Below are positions 44,420 to 54,537 of a DNA stretch of 64,000 bases, piece by piece. The DNA comes from Leidyana gryllorum EB-2025a (taxonomy: Eukaryota; Apicomplexa): assembly GCA_048772705.1 (NCBI GenBank), contig JBLWGC010000121.1:229020-293019 (forward strand), in the 5' to 3' direction. The notes beneath the pieces are model-generated. The model had not been told where the DNA came from. It did not search any database and saw only the letters and a list, made by a program, of their open reading frames with translations. Numbering within the stretch: position 1 is the stretch's first letter; each line of letters begins with the position of its first letter. The translations under genes were made by a program, and so were the position numbers.

Positions 44420-46150
44420 TCATTGAGAGGGGATTTGGGGGAGTTGTGAGCTCCCAGATACACTCGGCGGCGGCTCGGGCGGCGGTCGGGGAACACCATC
44501 GACTATAATTTGGAAAGTCTTAGAGATCACATAGTCAATGTGACTTTCCACCAGGGCAGGTGGAAGTGGGGGTGTGAAGCAGCTAACAACGGCTTTATAC
44601 AAGACAGACCATTCTGTGGCACCAATCAACGTGGCGACCAATTGAGCGGCACTTAGTGCCACATTCAGCAGTGTGTGGGCATCTCTTCGAGTGTGCACGG
44701 CGTGAAAAAGAATGCTCAAGAATTGCCAAGTCGACTTGGACGAAAAATACGGTGTCTCTTCCTCATCGACCACTCTGACGGCCCTAATCGGCAGAGGAGA
44801 GGTCGAGTTTACGGGCGCAACAGGCCGACGGATAAGTCGGCTAACTGACAACGCTCCGTCACAATACTCATATTGCCCAATGTAGCCACTACGCGCTGTC
44901 AATTCCCTGTCCTCTTCTCCCTCTGAAGACTCTTCGGCCACCATTGACAGTCTCCTCGTCGGAGTGCCAATGTGAAATACTCGAATACTTCCCTCACTCG
45001 GCTTCGTCGGGGGCGGTGCAGCAGCGATCTTATGGACAGGAATCTTAGCGGGGGCCGCAGAATAAACCCGAGGCTCAGCGATCGGAATAGTGGCGCTGGG
45101 GACTGTGGGCGGCGGCCGAGCGGGCGAGTGAGACTCGACGGGTTCCCGGATGAGATTGGGCGAGGGTGGCGGGGGGCTATGGACGATAAGAGTTGGCACC
45201 TCGGTGGCCACTGCCACGGACGGCCGCTGCGACATTGGGGGAGATTCGGGAGTCAAGTGAGACGGTCGGTGCGCGGTGGGAGTGGTGGCGGCCGGCGGGG
45301 TGGCGGAGGAGAAGGTTGGTGGTGCTTCTCCCCGAATGTCACCTATCCGGGTCTCCTTGAGGGGCTCTTCAGTCCGTCTCCGTAGCACTTTGCGATCGTC
45401 GGTGAGGTCAGCCGTTGAAGAGCAGCCGGCAGGCCCCGAAGATTGCCGAGACGCACTGCAATTGGTGGAAGTGTCTGGGACGGATGTGTTGCGTCTTGGC
45501 TTCGCAGCCTCGTCAGTGGGAGACGGCTTTGGCCCTCGGCGTATAGCCCAGGCGGGTAACAATGGAGTTGGCGGTGTCATTGCGGAGGGTGGAGTGGTGT
45601 GGGAGTGTTGGCGATTGAAGGTGGCGGCGGTCGAATCAAAGGTCACTTTACGGTGGTATTGTCGGAACCCCTGCGGCGATCTGACTGTGATGAGGCCGGA
45701 GGGATTGGACTCGACCCGCTGAAAACGGCCTTCTTTGTCTCGAATGACTCTGCCGGTGACCAAAGAGACCTTTTCGACTCCTCTGAGATCGGTCACTTGA
45801 TACTCGATGGATGTCGGATGAACCCAAATTAGATGCGGCAGAGATGCACCCCCCAGAACAATGATTGATCTGCGCAGATCCAAAACGCTTCCGTCTGTTA
45901 CTTCATTGATAATAGTCGTAGGCGGTGGAACCCCACAAAGAGAAGGCATCCCAGCGACGCGTCCCAAGTGAGGAGTGAGGATGTCTTGAGAACTCAGATT
46001 CCACAGCATCACATTGTGAGGCGGTGGTAATCTGGGATATGTATTGAGAGAAACTCCATCACTCGATGGTAAAGATAGAGCTCCCTGAATTACGACCCCA
46101 TTCTGCCTGGTGGTCTCTCGCCAACTCGTTGTCGAACATTCAGATGTCAT
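44420..46150 (-). CDS. Hypothetical proline-rich protein
   Basis: An intronless frame of 576 residues. The first 170 residues look folded (beta-rich, LIWVHPTSIEYQVTDLRG). Residues 180-400 are Pro/Ser/Thr-rich and probably disordered. A helical region follows (WQFLSILFHAVHTRRDAHTLLNVALSAAQLVATLIG), with a Pro-rich C-terminus. No family recognised. The combination of a folded head, disordered linker and helical tail suggests a scaffold, but that is inference. Confidence 0.65.
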   Translation of the reverse strand: MTSECSTTSWRETTRQNGVVIQGALSLPSSDGVSLNTYPRLPPPHNVMLWNLSSQDILTPHLGRVAGMPSLCGVPPPTTIINEVTDGSVLDLRRSIIVLGGASLPHLIWVHPTSIEYQVTDLRGVEKVSLVTGRVIRDKEGRFQRVESNPSGLITVRSPQGFRQYHRKVTFDSTAATFNRQHSHTTPPSAMTPPTPLLPAWAIRRGPKPSPTDEAAKPRRNTSVPDTSTNCSASRQSSGPAGCSSTADLTDDRKVLRRRTEEPLKETRIGDIRGEAPPTFSSATPPAATTPTAHRPSHLTPESPPMSQRPSVAVATEVPTLIVHSPPPPSPNLIREPVESHSPARPPPTVPSATIPIAEPRVYSAAPAKIPVHKIAAAPPPTKPSEGSIRVFHIGTPTRRLSMVAEESSEGEEDRELTARSGYIGQYEYCDGALSVSRLIRRPVAPVNSTSPLPIRAVRVVDEEETPYFSSKSTWQFLSILFHAVHTRRDAHTLLNVALSAAQLVATLIGATEWSVLYKAVVSCFTPPLPPALVESHIDYVISKTFQIIVDGVPRPPPEPPPSVSGSSQLPQIPSQ

Positions 46151-46276
46151 ACTCTGCTGAAATTTTAACTTTCACAACCTGACCCTTGTAGACACACAGC
46201 TCAAACCACCAGTCGACACGCTTTTCCCCCTCACCGTGTGCGAACACACCCCCCGCACAACAGCTTGTCTGGAGAC

Positions 46277-46703
46277 ATGAGATTCACCGTCCTACTCCTC
46301 TTGACCTGCCTCGCCACCGCAGAAGATCATCCCCGGCACCGAGGAAGACGACAGGGCAACCGACAAAAACGGGAGGCCAACCAACCCGCGCCTCAGACTC
46401 AGGAAAGTGCCTCCCATGCGATGGGCAGTGATTCGAGCAGTTCCCGTGAGCATGCCGTCACAGAATGCACGCAATAATACACTACCCATAGATAAGCCAG
46501 CGTCCTACGAGGCTGATCATTCAGCTGAGGCCGAGCCCGCTAATGGTCCGCGGCCCTCGCATGAATGGCAAGCGCCCGCAAAAATGGATCAGGGCCCCAG
46601 TCTGGACGTCCTACAGAAGCTCACCCAGGGCCTGTTCGGCCAACTAACGCAAAAGGGGATGACGGGGAGCATCGAACCCGATGAAAACATGAAGAATGTG
46701 TAA
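46277..46703 (+). CDS. Small secreted protein 1
   Basis: Two exons, 46277-46445 and 46492-46703, give 126 residues. MRFTVLLLLTCLATA is a clear signal peptide. A basic stretch with RQKR follows, a possible dibasic/furin-like cleavage site. The C-terminal block, GPSLDVLQKLTQGLFGQL then QKGMTGSIEPDE, is closely similar to the protein at 47409-47927. Secreted or vesicular location is inferred from the signal peptide; function is unknown. Confidence 0.7.
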
Positions 46704-47051
46704 TCAATTGACGCCACTAATCAAATGATCGGTACCTATCCAGACCGATGTTCCTTCTTAGCCGCGCCCGGTGGTCACAACACTTGTTTCTGCCCATGTC
46801 TCTCAATGTGTGGTGTGTGCGTTGTAGCACTCACGAATCAACATTCGTCGCAAGCACAATCTGTAACTGAGGGCTCGTATCTGGAGCACAGTGCAGATAC
46901 CTATTACCCAAAGCTTGATTAGTGCGAGCCCTTTTGGAATGAGCGGGCCCATAACCGCGACTATATTGTCTGCGAGTGGGCATTGCTGCTTTGAGGCACG
47001 ACGGAGCTAAGTGGATGTGGGGCTGCGATCGCCCTGTTGTCAAGCAACGGC
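46704..47051. other. Intergenic region without a recognised gene
   Basis: About 350 bp downstream of small secreted protein 1. Short frames exist, but none has a signal peptide or resembles the neighbours. It may hold a first exon of the possible gene ending at 47396. Confidence 0.35.
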
Positions 47052-47396
47052 TGAGGAGGACATGCGCGGCATCCATACTCGTGTCTTCAAAGCCGTTGGC
47101 GTGAAGTGCAGCCGGGGCAGACTTGCGAGCGTTACATTATAGGATCTGGAAATCTAAGATTTCTCTGGAAAGCGGAGCTGCTCCAGCAGTGTCGGGCTCC
47201 CGAAGGCTCAAATTGTGTGAAAGAGAAAGTGCGGCAGTATCACGTGTCTCTTCACCGACTTGGGCCGCCGTCATACACCGGATTCTTCTTCTTGACAGTT
47301 CCCCGTGGCGGTACGGGTCGCACGCGAGAGTTTGTCCTCGCAGATGGGAGATCGCCGGCTTTCGATGGCGGCAGACTGGAATCGTTTTCCCAGTAA
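47052..47396 (+). CDS. Possible terminal exon of an unrecognised gene
   Basis: The frame is open for about 115 codons and ends in a stop 12 nt before the next gene's ATG. It has protein-like composition (LRFLWKAELLQQC, PSYTGFFFLTVPRGG) and several cysteines. No ATG is suitably placed, so an upstream exon would be required, and I could not find its splice site with confidence. Treat as a candidate only. Confidence 0.3.
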
Positions 47397-47408
47397 AAGG
47401 TTGTGAGA

Positions 47409-47927
47409 ATGAGATACTCGGTGGTACTATTGGTTTGTGCGATCGTTACATCTGGCGGCGTGGTGTCTGCCTCGAGTGCGGATGTGTGGGCGGCTGATCG
47501 CGTTAATGGAAAGAGTGAGTGAGCCCTGGTTTGGGTATTGGTGGGAAGCAGAGTTTGGTTTATGGCAGATGGGCTTCGACGTCATTTGAAGACTCGCCGA
47601 CGTCGCCGGCCCCAAGCCGCGGGGGAGTCGTCGTCGCCGGAAAGTCAAGCAGCAAATAGTCATTCGCGCTCGGTACAATACGATACTAACACAAGCGACG
47701 AGCTGGAGGAAGCGGGTGCACAGGGGGGGGCCAAGGGGGACCCTGAGGGCGCGGACGCGGCGGCTGAGGGTCCTCAGCCCACTTATCCGTGGAAACAGCC
47801 GCCCGATCTGAAGAGCGGGCCGGATCTGTCGGTTTTAAACGCGTTGTCGCAGGGTCTGTTGGAGCAGTTGGGACAGAAGAAGATGGGTGGAAGCATTGAG
47901 CCCGATACAGCTTCGAAAGCTAATTGA
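47409..47927 (+). CDS. Small secreted protein 2 (paralogue of protein 1)
   Basis: Two exons, 47409-47514 and 47569-47927, give 154 residues. A signal peptide (MRYSVVLLVCAIVTSGG) is followed by a basic KTRRRRRP stretch, an acidic Gly/Ala/Glu-rich middle, and a C-terminal block, GPDLSVLNALSQGLLEQL then QKKMGGSIEPDT, matching small secreted protein 1. Both genes have one phase-1 intron before the shared block. The pair arose by local duplication. Confidence 0.75.
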
Positions 47928-48042
47928 GGGGACCGCACTTTGTGACTGTTGCCTAAACTGTAACTTTTCACATCATAAGATAACACGTGTCTGGTGAGGG
48001 TGAAAGCTTTTCCAGCGAAACCGGTGTCAGCCTATCACTACT

Positions 48043-48657
48043 ATGAAGTCAATCGCTTTACTGTTATTGAGTCTGGTCGTGGCTGCGCAAGACGAAGGCA
48101 TTAAAGAACCCGTGGCAGCGGCCCCACAGCCGAGTGATGCCGATTGCCGCCGCATATTAATGAACGTTCGGGAACAGGGAGGTATGGAGGGTGCCTCTTT
48201 AGATACCGCTGGGATGACCCGACCGCTGATCGACTCCCCCTCTGCACTGGTGCTGTCCCACCGCCACTCGATGCTACGGGGGCAACAGTTACCGCTTCCG
48301 TTGCCGCTCCCGGGCCCAGCGGGCGATCTGCTCACCCGCATGGGGGTCATCCACGAGTTGTTTGAACAGCTCGCCGCTCAGCATGGGGTACGTCGGGGAG
48401 ACACAGAGTACCTGGACGAGCTCGATATGGCTATGATGCAAGTCTGCAAAGACAAAGCCGCGCACGGCGACCTCGGCGCAGCCCTCCAGGACGCGGTGAG
48501 CGGAGCCACGGGAGGTCCCAAACCGGCCGCCAAGGACGCCGACGACAAGAAACCTGAAGTAGAGGACAAGAAATCCGACGAGGCCGCCAGTGCAGACACT
48601 GGTGGTTTCGACGGAGACTCCCATAAGAAGCCAGAAGACGCGGGCGAATCGAGTTAG
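48043..48657 (+). CDS. Small secreted acidic protein 3
   Basis: An intronless frame of 204 residues with a signal peptide, MKSIALLLLSLVVAA. A helical middle (LLTRMGVIHELFEQLAAQHG, YLDELDMAMMQVCKDKA) precedes a Lys/Asp/Glu-rich, probably disordered C-terminus. The helical part resembles secreted proteins 1 and 2 only vaguely. Function unknown. It lies in the same cluster, 115 nt after protein 2. Confidence 0.7.
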   Translation: MKSIALLLLSLVVAAQDEGIKEPVAAAPQPSDADCRRILMNVREQGGMEGASLDTAGMTRPLIDSPSALVLSHRHSMLRGQQLPLPLPLPGPAGDLLTRMGVIHELFEQLAAQHGVRRGDTEYLDELDMAMMQVCKDKAAHGDLGAALQDAVSGATGGPKPAAKDADDKKPEVEDKKSDEAASADTGGFDGDSHKKPEDAGESS

Positions 48658-48791
48658 CGACGGCTCTTTTGCAGCACGCGAAATACTCGTCATAGATTGA
48701 CCCTTTATGTTATTCATTGTCGCTCCGAAACATTAGTCGGTCGCTAAGAGTCGTTCCTCTGATCGCCTCTTCCGAGAGTGGCAGTAAAAAA

Positions 48792-49040
48792 ATGGGGATC
48801 TATAAGAGAGATCGTGGGGGCCGACATCGTTCGAACAAAGGACATTCCTCAGACAGCTCTGTTCCAATAATCATCGCGGTCGGTGTGGTGCTGGGGACCA
48901 CTCTGGGTGCCGCAGCCACAATGCGGAGCTATGCGTTTGACACTCAGCAGCAAAGACTCGAAGAAAGTATTGAAGCCAAAGGTGTGAGGAGAATTGCCAC
49001 TTTTGTGGGAGATAAATTTGCATCCCGAAAATGTCTTTGA
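48792..49040 (+). CDS. Small single-pass membrane protein
   Basis: A frame of 82 residues from ATG 48792: a basic, Ser-rich N-terminus, one hydrophobic segment (VPIIIAVGVVLGTTLGAAA) and a charged C-terminal helix. Its stop (49038-49040) overlaps the ATG of the following C2 gene by 10 nt in another frame. The upstream frame is open but has no ATG. Function unknown. Confidence 0.5.
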   Translation: MGIYKRDRGGRHRSNKGHSSDSSVPIIIAVGVVLGTTLGAAATMRSYAFDTQQQRLEESIEAKGVRRIATFVGDKFASRKCL

Positions 49041-49994
49041 GTGCCTTATCTGTGACAATACATCGGGTCTATGACCTCCCTGAGAAGGTTGGCCGACTCC
49101 ACAGAACCACTGTATGTCGATATATAAATCACTGCGCTGCATATCCACCCAACAGTCGCCCAATGTAGTTATCTACATGATGAAGGACAAATACAACACT
49201 CAAACGGTGCCCATGTGTGCCAACGAAGCCATCTTTGAAGAGACCTGGACCACCGCCTGGGACGGAACCAGCTCACTCGCCATCGACCTCCACAGGTACT
49301 GACCGACACTTTTGATCACCCCAAATCTAACGTCGTCACCTCCAATTCCGCAGCCGCGATCACTGCTTTGGGAAACTCTGGATCAAACTCAAGGACATCC
49401 TCGACGTCCACGGAAGATGGACGGGCACCATGGAGATGAAACCTGAAAAGTCCAGTATGACCCCTCCGAAAATGGTCTTCACTGTCGTCAATACGTGAGA
49501 GCCGTTGCAGCAAAACTTATATTCGATTGTGCAGTGGCGCGGCAGATCCACCCCATGGTGGGGGCGATCAGACCGCCGTACCTCTTCCTGGCGAGTTGGG
49601 GGATTACGGCTTCGGAGGGCCCGGAAGTACCGACGCCAGCGGAGCACCAGTCGCAGCAGTGCCTCTTCCGGGTGACTTGCCACCCCCAGGGCCTGATTTC
49701 CCACCAGTCGGACCCCCTGTCCAACCTGTCGCTCCAGTACCCTTCCCTGGGGACCCCAACTACTATCCTCAGTATCCCCCACCACCGCCCTACCAGGGCC
49801 CCAATGGACAATATGGTTACACGGTGGGCGGCCCAGCCGGTCCTCCGAACGTCCTTTTTCCAGGGAGTGCCATGATGCAACAAGGAGGCGGGTACCCCGC
49901 TTACCCCCCACCTCCACACCCATACGCAGCAGGCCACAGACAGCCGGCTGCTGAACAAGAAGAAGACGAGGTAGACAATTTGACAGCATTCTAA
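49031..49994 (+). CDS. C2-like domain protein with proline-rich tail
   Basis: Four exons (49031-49111, 49156-49295, 49354-49494, 49535-49994) give 273 residues. The N-terminal half aligns with the neighbouring C2 gene (SVTIHRVYDLPEKVG against RVVIQEVTGLPEKMG) and continues with FEETWTTAWD and LWIKLKDIL. The aspartates that usually bind calcium in loop 1 are missing (RLHRTTSPNV instead of LFDKTDPFV), so calcium-independent binding is likely. The last exon is Pro/Gly/Tyr-rich with repeated P-L-P-G-[DE] motifs and YPPPPP runs, possibly a scaffold for SH3/WW-type partners or self-assembly. Confidence 0.72.
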
Positions 49995-50185
49995 AGCTCC
50001 CAATATGTCCGTTTTTTTCTGTACCGCCTTTGAATAGGAGCAACGCTGAGATCAGTGTCTCAGAAGAATATCAAAACCAAAGCAAACCACACCGCACACA
50101 CACCTTGCAAACACGAACTGCAAGAGAACTACAACAATTTGGATTCCCCCTTCACTTTCAGTCCACGAAAATTCTGCACCGCGAG

Positions 50186-50662
50186 ATGCCCACCCTTCGT
50201 GTTGTCATCCAGGAAGTCACTGGACTACCTGAGAAGATGGGACTCTTCGACAAGACCGTAGGCCGCCGTTGATCTACTGCAACATATCACACACAAACTT
50301 CTCTCCTCACAGGATCCGTTTGTCTCCCTGCAACTCGGCAGCCAAGTGCAGAAGACCAACGTCAAGAAGAACGCGGGTGCCTCCGCCACCTTCAACCAGG
50401 TTTTCACCTTTGCCTACAACAATGAGCCGCAGCTGCTCCTCTACTGCATGGATAGTGGCAGAAAGGACGATCTGATCGCAACCGCTGTCATCAATCTTTC
50501 ACAGGGTATGCTGTGCTCGGGATCCTGGTCCGGCACCTTCCCCGTAAGCCCATACCCGCACATACATACACACACACATCGTTCACCGGTTAGATGGTGC
50601 CAAACAAAGGCCTAGAGAAGAAGTCCAGCCCGCAGATCGCCTTCTCCATGAACATTATCTAG
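50186..50662 (+). CDS. Single C2 domain protein
   Basis: Three exons (50186-50257, 50313-50543, 50594-50662) give 123 residues, essentially one C2 domain. It has LRVVIQEVTGLP, LFDKTDPFVSLQLG, FNQVFTFAY and LLYCMDSGRKDDLIA; the paired aspartates in both loops suggest calcium-dependent phospholipid binding. It sits directly downstream of, and is paralogous to, the degenerate C2 gene. Partner and membrane are unknown. Confidence 0.8.
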
Positions 50663-50707
50663 TTGAATTTCTCTGCCCTTTTTCCCAGACAATACCCACT
50701 CTATATG

Positions 50708-53700
50708 GTAGCGCCTCCATCTCACCTTCTGGAAGCTCTGATTGAGCTCCACTTTCGCGATTGCAGACGAGCCATCTATCAGATCGATCCACAGTCCCAC
50801 TTCCTCTTGGTACAACGACAAGAAGCCATCGTCCGTCACACTCCTTGTCCACCCGACCTCAGATGCACACACTGTCAAACCCCTATCGCCCTTCCCGCCA
50901 ATTGCACTGACCGGCTGGGACTCATCTGCCTCGGAGGCCGCACATTTCCCCCCATCGATGACTTCTCGCCCACTATTATTGCTGTGCTCGGAGACTTTAT
51001 CCTTCTCCAATGCCGCAAAACAGAGGCTGTTGTTGTGGACTGCTCTGATGTGCCTCCCCTGACACCCGAACAACCCCCCACGTGCCTCCCGCTGCTTCGC
51101 GTACCTTCCAGCAATGATCTGATCACCTGCGCTTGTTTTCTGCCCCCTTTCTCCGTCGCCAACGGTTCAGAGCGGACAGTAAGCACCGCTGACAAAGACC
51201 GCCAAGAGCCTTTAGCAGGTCGCTCTCGGCCACTCCAACGGCTCGCTATCCCTCCGCGCGGCACAGCCGTTCGACCTCGAATGGCCTCCGCCGATCAAAG
51301 TCGACACGGAAGACGAGATGGCCGCAGACGTCCTTCTCTGTCGTGAACACACACCAATCAGAGCACTCGCCAGCGACGGCGAGTTCCTCTTATGGGCGGG
51401 TGATGATGCCATGAAGATATATAACCTCAAACTGAGTCAAAAGGTCGCCATGGTGCCGCTCCCGAGACTTCCCACACCCCACGCCCCCAACTATGATTGC
51501 TGGATCTTCCGGACATCAGATCGATCTCACAGTTGGGGAATCCTTCTCTCCAACGGGACCTTCAAGGTGAACGAACTGTGCCTGTCGGGCACTGATGCGA
51601 GCACTCTTAACCACAGGTTGTCACTATCTCACCTGTAATCACGTCACTGAAGCCCTCCACCCCAGCGAGTAACGTTAGAATTGTACGTCACAAAGGCATC
51701 GTGGTATTGGATACAACCGTAACCGACTTACTGGCTGATGTCCCACCCAGCTTACCAACGCCCTACCGTATCCGAGCCTTCAACACGACTGATGGCCGTG
51801 CGTCCAAACATATCTCCCACCTGATGAGCCTCTGGGCAGATGCCGCCCTGACACCCAGACGCTTTGTAAATGTAGATACCACCATATTCTGGCCTTTGGA
51901 TTTTGCGGTTCTACAAGATGGACAGGAAAGACATTATCATGGGCTACTTAGGTGAGGACCGCCGTGGCACTCTGTAACACCCGCCACAGTGCGGTCGGCC
52001 GCTTCATAACCTGGGGCCCAAAGAGAGATACAATTGAACACCAGGACGAAACGACCAACTTACTGCTTCTCTGGCAACAGTTCCCCGTCATTGCTGACAC
52101 ATCCCTTGAACTCGCCCTCATGGTAGCGGGATTCCCCGTGCAAGATCGATCACTGACATACGATGTCCATCCACTCCAAATAGCTGCCGAAGCTCTGCTG
52201 CATCACTCCAATCCTTTAGCTTTCCTCTTCATCACCAGCTGGCTACCGCTCCTAGAGAAGGTGAGATGGCTCAAGCTGTTTGGCACCCTGGGCGCATCGG
52301 TGTCTCTGCGTGTGTGTGAGCGCGTGTGCGTGTCGGCGTTCGGCTTGCCTCTGATTTGTACAGGATCTGACAGATGGAGAGTGTGGGAGGGTGGCGTGCT
52401 TCCTCGCTGGCGCCGTGCAGTCAGCTGGAGCCGTGCCAAGGGGGGAATTGAAACGCATATGTGCAACCATTCGTGCCTGGAATACTTCCCGCGCCGAGCA
52501 AGTCACTGGTATGATTTGTACTGGGGGTCCCCAGGTTATTGACGTATGATAGACTGGGTACAGCTGTTCCTTACTGTGATTAAGGACACCTTTCAGCTCT
52601 TTGCGGACTCCGCCCCACCCGTAGGGTGTGGACCCCTGATGTCGGCCTTGATCGAACCTTTGCTGGAAGCTTCTAACCGGGAATGCTCACCACCTTTATT
52701 CCATGACTTGGACTGTGATTGGGTGACTGTGGTGATTGCAGAGTTGGCCGCCCCTCGGTTGCTGACAACTTGCTGGACCCTGCTACTGAGTCACATCGAA
52801 GCGTGTTCACGATGTCGAGTGGGAGGAGCAGGCTGTGCCGTGGAGCTACGGCGACGACTGCCCACAGTACTTAGCTATGTGAGAATTGTTGTCAGTCCAG
52901 CGTCTACTGTTCGATTTGGTGCCGCAGCTCAAACGACCTGAAACGCGGAATGAGATTGAGATGGCTGTGAGGATCCTGAACTGCTTGACGGAAGATGGCA
53001 GGCTGCGGAATGTGGTGGTCAAAGTCTTGGAGGTCGACGATTTGAAAGAAATTGAGGATACTTTGATAATACTCTGCGATGTTATGACAGAATTGAAACG
53101 TCTGACTGCCATGGCGCCGGGCGTTGCTCGATTGCAAGTCTTTATGGGGGACGCAGGCGACGACGCCGGTACCGCTGTGGCCGAAGTTCTCGTTGCAGTA
53201 AGTGTCCTTTTGATGCGTTGGAGGGACTGACTGCTATGTTTGTACTCTTCTTACGACAGACGGCACTGGAGGTGGAACACAGCCAGCTGCGCTTCGTTCT
53301 ATTGAGACGAGCGCTGTATCTCTGCGGCTATGTTGAGACTCGAGCAAACGAATGGCTGCTTGAGACTCTCAAGTTGGGCTTACAGCACAATCCCAGCTGG
53401 ATTACTCACGATCTCTGTCAGCCAGATCCCGAGTCAGCCATCGCTCGTCTGTTGGGCACCTATCCAACGAGTGAGATTGTGGATTTGGCGAAAGACCTCA
53501 CACTGAGTCGGAACGGTCATCAAGCGTATCAGGGACTCTTACTCAAATGTGGTTGTGGACACGTAGCTCTGCCTCTGGCCATAGCACAGGTATGACCGCA
53601 CTAGCAATGTGTGTTCTGTCGAGAACATTGTTCGCAGGATGTGGTTAGCGCCACTCTACTGACGGTGATGGGGGCGTACATCGACTTTTTGGATCCCTTG

Positions 53701-54363
53701 ATCGATCGACTGAACGAATCTGAGGGTCGCATACGGCATCAAGCGCTCAGTTGTCTACTCATGTTGGCACAAAACGACGATAGTCAAGTCGATCCCTTCT
53801 ATTTGCGCCATGTTGATTTGGCCCTAATGAGCTCTCCTTTAAGAAGTGATTTGCCTCCCGTCCCCGAGGGTAACGATATCAGTTCCCGTCGACAAGTCAA
53901 CATCGGATTGGCCATCGCGAGGTTCGTACATCTAGTGGGTATCGCTGCACCCAATCAGTCTTTCCCGATACCCGCCGATCTCGCTGTAAGTCGACGGTCC
54001 GTGCAAACCCAAAAAGACGTGTGGTAGTTGATCGAGTACTTCTTGAAGAAATTGGTTTCCCTCCAAGTGCCCTCCAAGCAAATTCAACACTCGCTCAAGA
54101 TGGTGGAGGTAAGCCTTAATTCAGCTCGGAGGAGACTGTCCCACCGACCATAGGACATGGTGTGTGTCAAGCAATCCTACGACACCCGACCCGTTACACA
54201 AGCTTCATGCGCAGCTGTTGTCGCTGACTTTGCAGCTCTCCCAACAACCTGCCTGGGCTGCGGACTCGCAATAGATCCACCACACTGTGAAGTATCAGTG
54301 GAATCCCAAAATCGTTGGCGCCATACAACGTGCCAAGAAATGTCACACGGAAACTCCATTTAA
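50708..54363 (+). CDS. Large protein: beta-rich head, alpha-solenoid, C-terminal zinc site; unassigned
   Basis: Eleven exons (50708-51178, 51219-51566, 51617-51951, 51990-52260, 52364-52508, 52553-52878, 52928-53197, 53260-53589, 53638-53985, 54028-54108, 54154-54363) sum to 1044 residues in frame. The first 380 residues have WD-like strands (IIAVLGDFILLQC, VALGHSNGSLSLR, ALASDGEFLLWAGDDAMKIYNL). The middle is helical and HEAT-like (RIRHQALSCLLMLAQND). The C-terminus has CLGC (1008, 1011), Cys1020 and RWRHTTC (His1032, Cys1035), a possible zinc ribbon. A WD head, solenoid and zinc end is the plan of several coat, tethering or transcription-complex subunits, including VPS, Mediator and TFIIIC types. 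I cannot choose among them. Confidence 0.7.
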
Positions 54364-54434
54364 TGTACACAATATCTAAAACAGACAGTCAATGGCGAGC
54401 AAACGATTAATCAATAAAAATGCTATATAAACAT

Positions 54435-54533
54435 CTATGCGAGCATATCCTCAGCATGAGCGGTGGAAGCGCCGTTTTTGCGACGACGCTTCTGCTACAC
54501 GACTGCCCGCGCAATCGTAAAAATGCTATATAA
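54435..54533 (-). repeat. Duplicated 3'-end fragment, unit 1
   Basis: A second, diverged copy of the last 25 or so codons and the stop of the adjacent array gene, lying just beyond its 3' end. It keeps the frame for RRRKNAASTAHAEDMLA-type sequence (here with changes) but lacks the transmembrane part. Equivalent fragments follow the other three units, so it predates the amplification. Confidence 0.85.
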
Positions 54534-54537
54534 ACAC

